A stretch of DNA of 5,124 nt from contig JACMQD010000441.1 of assembly GCA_014377155.1 (NCBI GenBank), positions 1 through 5,124 on the forward strand, in the 5' to 3' direction. The notes beneath the pieces were generated by a model. The model worked only from the letters and a program-made list of their open reading frames with translations, did not search any database and was not told the DNA's origin. Position 1 is the stretch's first letter. Each line of letters starts with the position of its first letter. Of the stretch, positions 1-5,124 are shown one piece after another. This stretch comes from Herminiimonas sp. Its GTDB lineage: Bacteria > Pseudomonadota > Gammaproteobacteria > Burkholderiales > Burkholderiaceae. The position numbers and the translations under genes are program-made.

Positions 1-2
1 GC

Positions 3-290
<288 letters not shown>

Positions 291-319
291 ATTCTGGCCT
301 GCAATCCGTAGTAACGCTG

Positions 320-1414
320 TCAGCCATGCAGCACGATACGGTCGCGACCTTCTCCTTTGGCTTGATAAAGCGCGCGGTCGGCCCGTCCGATCAGTTCTTG
401 CGCGATCAAGTCGACCGGCTTGGCGGCGTCCGGCGCCAGCAAGTGCGCGATGCCGATCGAGACTGTCACGCGTAGTGCTTGATGCCCTGCGCAATCGATC
501 GTCCGCTCGCTAATTCCACTCAGGATGCGCTGCGCAACGCCGTGCGCATTGTCGACATCCGCATCGACCAGCAAGACGATGAATTCCTCCTCGCCGAAGC
601 GTCCCAATGCGTCGCTCACACGCAGCTCGGCCTTGATGCGTGCCGCGACTTCGCACAGCACCTGGTCGCCGCATTGATGGCCAACGCTATCGTTGATTTT
701 CTTGAAATGATCGATATCGATGTACAGACATGACAACGCATGGCCGCTGCGGCGCGAGCGTCCGATTTCTTCATGCAAACGTTGCTCGACATAGCGCCGA
801 TTATGCACACCGGTCAGTGGATCGGTCAGGCCAATCTGCTTGAGTCGCTCGTGGCTAATGACGTTGTCGATACAGATCACGACGATGGACGCCATGTGCT
901 CGATGAAATCACTGGCCATCGCGGGGACGAATCGACTTTGGTCCAGGCTGCCCATGCCAAGGCAGCCAATCAGTTTGTCGTGTCGTATGAGCGGTACGAT
1001 CGCCACCGTTTTCGGTGTCAGCACTTGTGCCGGAAACAGGTGACCATGCAGTAACGCATCGAACGCTCCGAGTACCGGCCTGGTCAGCCGCGTGCGCAAC
1101 GGCCCCAGATCTGTGGTGCCATTGAAAAACAACAAATTCGGAAAATCGTCCAGGTTGATCGCCAGCGCCGAAGTCATGTCTCGGATCAGATTGTCACCGT
1201 CGAACAGCGCCAGAGTGACCACGTCGAGTTCGGAGGTCTCGACCAACGTATCGAAAATGCTTTCGATCAATTGCTCGAATCCGTCAGCGGCGATAAAACG
1301 CAAATCGGTCTGATGATGCCGGCGCAAGATCGATTGATTGCGATGCGCTTGCGCCAACAGGACGTCGAGCTCTCGGCGCAGCCGTTGATTTTCTTCCGCC
1401 AGATCGAGAGGCAT
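320..1414 (-). CDS. DUF484/GAF-like sensor plus GGDEF domain protein (putative diguanylate cyclase, variant motif)
   Basis: This is a 364-residue cytoplasmic protein with no membrane segment or signal peptide. Residues 5-35 look like a coiled coil (EENQRLRRELDVLL). About 40-190 resemble a DUF484/GAF-like sensor fold, including LIGCLGMGSLDQSRF followed by a DFIEHMA helix. About 190-364 is a GGDEF domain: LTDPLTGVHNRRY (196-208), DIDHFKKINDSVGH (233-246), SIGIA (319-323) and ADRALYQAKGEGRD (345-358). Such domains make cyclic di-GMP from two GTP. The signature reads G274-E-E-E-F278, so the normally invariant second glycine is glutamate. An inhibitory-site RxxD (R265, D268) is present at the standard five-residue spacing. 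Activity is therefore uncertain: it may be a weak cyclase or a c-di-GMP or GTP sensor. The ATG has GGAG at 1424-1427 (9-nt spacer). The gene lies 54 bp downstream of the MOSC gene, probably in one transcript, and converges with the ferredoxin. Confidence 0.92.
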   Translation of the reverse strand: MPLDLAEENQRLRRELDVLLAQAHRNQSILRRHHQTDLRFIAADGFEQLIESIFDTLVETSELDVVTLALFDGDNLIRDMTSALAINLDDFPNLLFFNGTTDLGPLRTRLTRPVLGAFDALLHGHLFPAQVLTPKTVAIVPLIRHDKLIGCLGMGSLDQSRFVPAMASDFIEHMASIVVICIDNVISHERLKQIGLTDPLTGVHNRRYVEQRLHEEIGRSRRSGHALSCLYIDIDHFKKINDSVGHQCGDQVLCEVAARIKAELRVSDALGRFGEEEFIVLLVDADVDNAHGVAQRILSGISERTIDCAGHQALRVTVSIGIAHLLAPDAAKPVDLIAQELIGRADRALYQAKGEGRDRIVLHG

Positions 1415-1423
1415 TACGCAAGG

Positions 1424-1427
1424 CTCC
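1424..1427 (-). promoter_or_regulatory. Shine-Dalgarno of the GGDEF gene
   Basis: On the minus strand GGAG stands 9 nt before the ATG at 1414, which supports this start. The 54-bp gap to the MOSC gene shows no clear promoter and no T-run terminator, consistent with co-transcription. Confidence 0.55.
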
Positions 1428-1468
1428 GGGTTACGGTTGGCGACGTCGCGTGCGCCGCGCGGCTGGCA

Positions 1469-2311
1469 TCAGAAAGCAAGCGTGATATCGCATTCCTGTC
1501 CCACGCGCAGGATCGTACCATCGCCGCTCAGCACGATTGCGTTCATGCCGAACGTAATGGCGCCATCGAGCAGACGATTGCCGCGATAGGACTGCAGAAT
1601 GTCGAGCGGATCGAGACCGACGATGCCAGTGTCCTGGTCTACCGACGGAATCGGGCAGCGTGGACAGGGTTTGACCGGCTTCAGGACGGCGTCGCCAATG
1701 CAAATGGATGCGGCATGATCTTCTTCGAACGGTGCAATGCCATCGATGACGATGTTGGGCCGAAAGCGATTCATCGGCAGTCTCGGGCGTCCTTGCAGTT
1801 GCAGTTTTTGATTCAGGTCGTCGAGCGATGCCTGACCGATCACCAGCACCGGAAAACCGTCCGCGAAACGCGTCGGCGCCAGAATGCCATCAGTCCATCT
1901 GGTGCTGGCGATGCGCCTGCCATGCAGCGGGCAGCGCACCAGCCGACACGCAACCCGCAGAACCGCAGAAAACCACGCCGCAGCCGCGTTGCCGCAATCA
2001 ATCGCCGGGACGGTTTCTTCCCACAACTGCACCGCCACTGCAGGGCCTTGAATCGGGCTCAGTGCGGGGCGCAAGTCCGCCATGCCCGGCGCACGTAGTG
2101 TCAGTATTTCCGGCGACAGGTACGGCACAATGGTTGCCATGAGAGGACATTCGCGTTGCGTCAGGAAATTGCCGGCGGCATCGACGACCATCCATTCGCG
2201 GTCGGCGACGCCACCGCTGGTCAGGCCGGCACTAGTGAGGACTGCTTCGCGCAACGACACGCCTGCGCAGGATTTGACGGGGTATAACGTCAATTGAGAG
2301 AGCGCAGGCAT
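1469..2311 (-). CDS. MOSC domain protein, mARC/YcbX-like molybdenum cofactor protein
   Basis: This is a 280-residue protein with a MOSC N-terminal beta-barrel domain followed by a MOSC domain. Visible signatures are LYPVKSCAG (about 9-17), DREWMVVD (37-44), NRFRPNIVIDG (181-191) and CPRCPIPSVDQDTG (216-229). In human mARC1 the second cysteine of the equivalent motif (Cys273) ligates molybdenum, so C219 is the expected ligand here. Family members bind sulfurated molybdenum cofactor and reduce N-hydroxylated compounds. E. coli YcbX carries its own C-terminal 2Fe-2S domain; this protein ends right after the MOSC fold, so it would need a separate electron donor. The start is a choice: an in-frame TTG at 2320 adds three residues, but I prefer the ATG at 2311, since the protein then opens as MPALSQLTLYPVKS. 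Its GGA (2316-2318) is only 4 nt away, a weak ribosome site. The GGDEF gene follows at 54 bp. Confidence 0.9.
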   Translation of the reverse strand: MPALSQLTLYPVKSCAGVSLREAVLTSAGLTSGGVADREWMVVDAAGNFLTQRECPLMATIVPYLSPEILTLRAPGMADLRPALSPIQGPAVAVQLWEETVPAIDCGNAAAAWFSAVLRVACRLVRCPLHGRRIASTRWTDGILAPTRFADGFPVLVIGQASLDDLNQKLQLQGRPRLPMNRFRPNIVIDGIAPFEEDHAASICIGDAVLKPVKPCPRCPIPSVDQDTGIVGLDPLDILQSYRGNRLLDGAITFGMNAIVLSGDGTILRVGQECDITLAF

Positions 2312-2331
2312 CAGATCCAAAGTTTAAGTTT

Positions 2332-2375
2332 CCGCATGCGGTTTTGCCAATTCTTCCTCAATGCGGCTAAAACCG
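2332..2375 (-). repeat. Nested, competing inverted repeats between ychF and the MOSC gene
   Basis: Three overlapping dyads lie here. Stem A pairs 2339-2348 with 2365-2375 (CGGTTTTGCC with GGCTAAAACCG, one bulged T, 16-nt loop). Stem B pairs CCGCAT at 2332-2337 with ATGCGG at 2361-2366. CCGCATGCGG at 2332-2341 is also self-complementary. A and B share bases 2365-2366 and cannot both form fully. No T-run follows stem A on the minus strand, so it is not a standard intrinsic terminator. It may stabilise the ychF 3' end or sit in the leader of the MOSC gene. A TTGGCA box (2345-2350) lies inside stem A with a poor TTAAAC partner 17 nt away, too weak to call a promoter. Confidence 0.4.
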
Positions 2376-2403
2376 ATTCTGTAGAAAATTTATAGGCTTC
2401 TGT

Positions 2404-3495
2404 TTAAACGTTGAACAGGAAATTCAGCACATCCCCATCCTTGACAACATATTCCTTGCCCTCGGCGCGCATCTTGCCCGCTTCCTTGGCGCCTTGCTCG
2501 CCCTTGTACTTGATGAAGTCTTCGTAAGCGATCGTTTGCGCACGGATGTAACCGCGTTCGAAATCGGTGTGGATCACGCCGGCCGCCTGCGGACCGGTGT
2601 CGCCGACATGAATTGTCCAGGCGCGAACTTCCTTGACACCGGCCGTGAAGTAACTTTGCAAACCCAGCAACTTGAAACCGGCGCGAATCAGGCGATCCAG
2701 GCCCGCCTCTTCCATGCCCATGTCGGCCAGGAATTCGACCTTGTCGGCATCCTCCAAGTCGGCGATCTCGGCTTCGATGGCAGCGCAGATCGCCACGACC
2801 GGAGCGCCTTGGGAATTGGCGTAGGTAGTCAGCTGGTCTAGCAGCGGATTGTTGGTAAAGCCGGTGTCGGAGACATTGCCGACGTACATTGCCGGCTTGG
2901 CGGTAATCAGGCACAGCGGTTTGATCAGCGCCATTTCTTCGTCGTCGAGGCCCAGCGCACGTACCGGCTTGGCTTCGTTCAGGTGCGGCATGATGCGTTC
3001 GAGGACGCCGACCAGCTTGGCGGCGTCCTTGTCACCGGAACGGGCTTTCTTGTTTTCGCGGTGGATCGCTTTTTCGACCGTGCCCATGTCGGCCAGGGCC
3101 AGCTCGGTCTGGATGACTTCGATGTCGTCGAGCGGGTTGATGCGGCCAGCGACGTGGATCACGTTGTCGTCCTCAAAGCAACGCACGACATTGACGATGG
3201 CGTCGGTTTCACGGATATGCGCGAGGAACTGGTTGCCCAGGCCTTCGCCCTTGGACGCGCCGGCGACCAGGCCGGCGATGTCGACGAATTCCACGGTAGC
3301 GGGCAGGATACGCTCCGGCTTGACGATATCGGCCAGCTTTTGCAATCGCGGATCAGGCACTTCGACCATGCCGACGTTCGGTTCGATGGTGCAGAACGGA
3401 TAATTTTCGGCGGGGATGCCGGCTTTCGTCAGTGCATTGAAGAGAGTGGATTTGCCGACGTTGGGCAGGCCGACGATGCCGCATTTGAGAGTCAT
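2404..3495 (-). CDS. ychF: YchF/OLA1-family redox-sensitive ATPase
   Basis: This is a 363-residue protein, the same length as E. coli YchF. It is a cytosolic Obg-related P-loop NTPase that in this family prefers ATP over GTP, binds ribosomes and negatively affects oxidative-stress defence. Visible elements are the P-loop GLPNVGKST (9-17), the switch II motif DIAGL (72-76) with leucine where classical GTPases have the catalytic glutamine, a helical coiled-coil insert (about 125-195), a G4 position NVSD (207-210), a G5-like CAAIEAEI (237-244), and a C-terminal TGS domain (about 280-363) ending [14 protein letters not shown]. The G4 ends in D, while well-known YchF/OLA1 proteins have E (NVNE, NLSE). 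The ATG start matches the family N-terminus ([16 protein letters not shown]); the ribosome site is weak (AAAGA, about 5 nt upstream). It lies downstream of pth and the patatin gene, separated from them by a 239-bp gap that may hold its own promoter. Confidence 0.98.
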   Translation of the reverse strand: MTLKCGIVGLPNVGKSTLFNALTKAGIPAENYPFCTIEPNVGMVEVPDPRLQKLADIVKPERILPATVEFVDIAGLVAGASKGEGLGNQFLAHIRETDAIVNVVRCFEDDNVIHVAGRINPLDDIEVIQTELALADMGTVEKAIHRENKKARSGDKDAAKLVGVLERIMPHLNEAKPVRALGLDDEEMALIKPLCLITAKPAMYVGNVSDTGFTNNPLLDQLTTYANSQGAPVVAICAAIEAEIADLEDADKVEFLADMGMEEAGLDRLIRAGFKLLGLQSYFTAGVKEVRAWTIHVGDTGPQAAGVIHTDFERGYIRAQTIAYEDFIKYKGEQGAKEAGKMRAEGKEYVVKDGDVLNFLFNV

Positions 3496-3734
3496 GATGG
3501 TCTTTGCTGGAAAATTTGATTAACCCGCTATTTTACCGTAGCGCGCTGGCGCCGCCGCGTTTTCGTGGCGCCAGCGGTTGATCGGTATTTCATGAACAAA
3601 GGGACGGCGTCGATCGTCATGCGCCTTTACGGTAGTGGGTATGAATCGCGTTCGACCTGACTTTCGCTGTACGCAAAAACTTCTGCGATCGACGACGACC
3701 AGGATGGCGAACGTGCTAATTGCAAGCACAACGT
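3496..3734. other. Gene-free intergenic region between the patatin-like gene and ychF
   Basis: No supportable gene was found in these 239 bp; the short open frames here lack ribosome sites and recognisable sequence. The region holds a strong hairpin (3544-3576), a small 5-bp dyad just after the patatin stop (GTGCT 3713-3717 with AGCAC 3725-3729) without a T-run, and a minus-strand TAAAAT (3530-3535) that could serve as a -10 box for ychF. No good -35 partner was seen, since the expected position falls in the hairpin. Confidence 0.6.
3544..3576. repeat. Perfect 10-bp GC-rich inverted repeat (hairpin) upstream of ychF
   Basis: CGCTGGCGCC at 3544-3553 is exactly complementary to GGCGCCAGCG at 3567-3576, with 13 nt between them. 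An alternative inner stem (3553-3559 with 3564-3570, one G-U pair) would close on a TTTT loop. No T-run follows on either strand, so this is not a canonical rho-independent terminator. Farther out, TACCGTA (3534-3540) and TACGGTA (3628-3634) form a second, distant 7-bp dyad around it. It may act as a transcript-end stabiliser for the pth-patatin unit or as a regulatory site in front of ychF; the sequence does not decide between these. Confidence 0.6.
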
Positions 3735-4856
3735 CTACAGAGGCTGTACCCGGCGCATGTCAGGATCGGCCACGAAGCTGGCCAGTTCGTCGCGCAGGCG
3801 TTCGCTTTCGCCGATGTCCAGTTTCCAGTTCTTTATCCGAAGATCATGGTCAAGGCCGTAATACATGAAATCCTTGCGGTCGGGCAGCTTGTTGCGCGTC
3901 AGCGTTTGCAGGAACGCAGGTGACGGCGACAGCAAAATCACATTGTCGAGCCAACCCCGATTCGGCCCGCGCCCGGCGCGCCGCCACGGCAGTGTCTTGT
4001 CGAACCAGCCGGGCACGATGTGATCGGTAAAATGCGGATACAGCACCAGCCCGCCATCGGGCTTGTCGGCGACCCGTGAGTAAGGCAATTCCAGGTGATA
4101 ATCGATCAGACCGCCATCCCAGTAGGTGCCACGCGGCGCATGACGCACGTCGACTACAGGCGTCATGATGAAGGGCAGGGTGCCCGAGGCCAGCAGTGCC
4201 TGGGCGACGTTATCGGCAGCCAGTGGCGCAAAATGGGTATCGAAGGCATCGAACTTCGCTTTCAGCCAAAGCGCCGGATCGCGCGGGTCACCGATCACCA
4301 CCCGTTCCAGGTGATGGGCGAGTCGGGCGCGTGAGGCCGTATTGGCCAGCGTGGCGGCAGTAAAGCCGGCCAGAGTCGTCAATCTCCGCCGCGGTGCATT
4401 CAACAGTCTGCGCCCGCGCACGGTCAGAATTTGCAGCCGATGATGCGGATGGCTGACGATTTCAGTTTCATGCCCACCCAGATAGTCGTGGAGTAGCGTC
4501 GCGCATACTTGCGAGACATATTGCGCCGACGGCTTGTGCGGATAACGCTGTTCGCAATACAACGCGCCCAATCGCTGGAACGCGGCGACCGGATCGATAT
4601 GGCACGCCGCCGCCATGCGCCAGGCACCGATCGACGCGCCGATCAGCATGCGCTCGCGCGGCGCCGACGGCAGCCAGGTGCCGAACAACCACTGATCCAG
4701 CGCTTGTAGTATCAAGCCCTTGGGCCCGCCTGCAGCGCCGGCCACGATCGAAATGTCCTGTGGCCGCAAGCCGTGCTGCCGCAAGTGCGCCAGCGCCTTC
4801 GGACCGGCATGGATGTTGAGCGCTGCTGCGACGTGTCTGGCGTGCGGCGCGCTCAC
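3735..4856 (-). CDS. Patatin-like phospholipase family protein
   Basis: This is a 373-residue predicted serine acyl hydrolase of the patatin fold, probably cytoplasmic: no signal peptide or membrane segment is seen. The glycine-rich oxyanion loop is GAAGGPKG (40-47). The nucleophile elbow is GASIG (73-77) with S75 as the expected catalytic serine, and the DGG motif at 247-249 supplies the catalytic aspartate of the Ser-Asp dyad. These enzymes hydrolyse acyl esters of phospholipids or related lipids; the true substrate cannot be read here. I place the start at a GTG (4854-4856) whose last two bases lie in the TGA of pth, giving a GTGA 4-nt overlap and implying translational coupling. No Shine-Dalgarno is seen before it. 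The frame is open farther upstream to 5051, but that part is antisense-like, arginine-rich shadow of pth. The patatin homology begins by about residue 15 of the chosen protein. Confidence 0.9.
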   Translation of the reverse strand: MSAPHARHVAAALNIHAGPKALAHLRQHGLRPQDISIVAGAAGGPKGLILQALDQWLFGTWLPSAPRERMLIGASIGAWRMAAACHIDPVAAFQRLGALYCEQRYPHKPSAQYVSQVCATLLHDYLGGHETEIVSHPHHRLQILTVRGRRLLNAPRRRLTTLAGFTAATLANTASRARLAHHLERVVIGDPRDPALWLKAKFDAFDTHFAPLAADNVAQALLASGTLPFIMTPVVDVRHAPRGTYWDGGLIDYHLELPYSRVADKPDGGLVLYPHFTDHIVPGWFDKTLPWRRAGRGPNRGWLDNVILLSPSPAFLQTLTRNKLPDRKDFMYYGLDHDLRIKNWKLDIGESERLRDELASFVADPDMRRVQPL

Positions 4857-5124
4857 TTGACGGTATGCAGCTGCATGGTCGCTGCCTCGAACTTGCCTTC
4901 GCACAAAAGCGGTATCGCCTCCAGGCATTTGGCAATCGCCTCGTCGATCAGTGGCTGCTCTTCCTTGCGCGCCCGATGCAGCACGAAGTCGGCCACACCC
5001 TGCTGCAGGTTGAGGGTGCGCGGATGGCCGATGCCGATGCGCATGCGCCAATAGTCCTGCGTGCCCAGCGCGGCAGTGATGTCTTTCAAGCCGTTATGCC
5101 CGCCGGAAGAGCCGCCTTTCTTGA
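4853..5124 (-). CDS. pth: Peptidyl-tRNA hydrolase, C-terminal part (cut by the window edge)
   Basis: Only the last 90 codons of an enzyme of about 195 residues are in the window; the start lies beyond 5124. Pth cleaves the ester bond of peptidyl-tRNAs that drop off the ribosome, recycling tRNA in the cytosol. The visible part opens with the conserved loop [15 protein letters not shown], where the His-Asn pair (codons at 5096-5098 and 5093-5095) matches the substrate-binding H113 and N114 of the E. coli enzyme. It continues with [11 protein letters not shown] and the helical C-terminus ([19 protein letters not shown]) and ends LHTVK. A TTG at 5087-5089 is an internal codon, not a start. The stop overlaps the GTG of the patatin gene by 4 nt, so the two are almost certainly co-transcribed. 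Confidence 0.96.
   Translation of the reverse strand, partial: KKGGSSGGHNGLKDITAALGTQDYWRMRIGIGHPRTLNLQQGVADFVLHRARKEEQPLIDEAIAKCLEAIPLLCEGKFEAATMQLHTVK

Noticed and set aside
340..349. Perfect palindrome GGTCGCGACC near the 3' end of the GGDEF gene (and GCGACGTCGC at 1440-1449)
   Set aside because: Short palindromes of this kind are common in GC-rich DNA; the first lies within coding sequence, and neither has a T-run or a partner site.
1271..2098. 275-codon open frame on the plus strand opposite the MOSC gene
   Set aside because: It is antisense to a clearly conserved MOSC protein, its translation has no recognisable domain and is rich in arginine and histidine, as expected from a shadow frame in GC-rich DNA.
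2322..2350. Possible minus-strand promoter for the MOSC gene (TTGGCA, 17-nt spacer, TTAAAC)
   Set aside because: The -35 is good but the -10 matches only three of six consensus bases, and the transcript would begin only a few bases before the start codon.
2389..2394. TATAAA on the minus strand just after the ychF stop
   Set aside because: A good -10 match but the best -35 candidate at proper spacing matches only about half of the consensus; AT-rich gaps produce such matches by chance.
2849..3519. Two long plus-strand frames (2849-3403 and 2983-3519) opposite ychF
   Set aside because: Both are shadows of the highly conserved ychF; their composition is biased and no motif or ribosome site supports them.
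3520..3729. 69-codon minus-strand frame in the gap before ychF
   Set aside because: GTG start without a Shine-Dalgarno and no recognisable sequence; it also runs through the hairpin region. Not enough to call a gene.
4857..5051. Upstream extension of the patatin-like frame to an ATG at 5051
   Set aside because: This stretch lies inside pth in another frame and gives an arginine-rich sequence without patatin homology; the GTG overlapping the pth stop is the better start.

Overview
The window looks like a core-genome segment of a betaproteobacterium. The best guess is order Burkholderiales, family Oxalobacteraceae (Herminiimonas/Collimonas/Janthinobacterium-like). This rests on protein style, codon use and gene order, not on a database search. 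No mobile element, CRISPR array, rRNA or tRNA was found.

Layout, left to right: (1) a complete plus-strand ferredoxin of the Allochromatium/YfhL 2[4Fe-4S] type (18-290). (2) Converging on it across 29 bp, a minus-strand GGDEF protein with an N-terminal DUF484/GAF-like sensor region (320-1414). Its signature motif reads GEEEF instead of GG[DE]EF. (3) 54 bp upstream of that gene and co-oriented, a mARC/YcbX-type MOSC protein without a ferredoxin domain (1469-2311). (4) After an 82-92 bp gap containing competing inverted repeats, the complete YchF/OLA1 ATPase (2404-3495). (5) A 239-bp gene-free gap with a strong GC-rich hairpin. (6) A patatin-like phospholipase (3735-4856) whose GTG start overlaps the stop of (7) peptidyl-tRNA hydrolase, of which only the C-terminal half lies in the window (4853-5124).

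The five minus-strand genes run pth, patatin, ychF, MOSC, DGC in the direction of transcription. pth and ychF are translation-related and are often neighbours in bacteria; here a lipid-acyl-hydrolase gene sits between them and is translationally coupled to pth. The MOSC and GGDEF genes probably form a second unit, but no shared pathway can be read from the sequence. The ferredoxin belongs to a different transcription unit entering from the left edge; in related bacteria this ferredoxin usually follows coaD, which would lie outside the window.

I found no convincing new multi-gene system. The points most worth checking are the altered GGDEF signature, the pth-patatin coupling, the D-for-E change in the YchF G4 motif, and the two intergenic hairpin regions.
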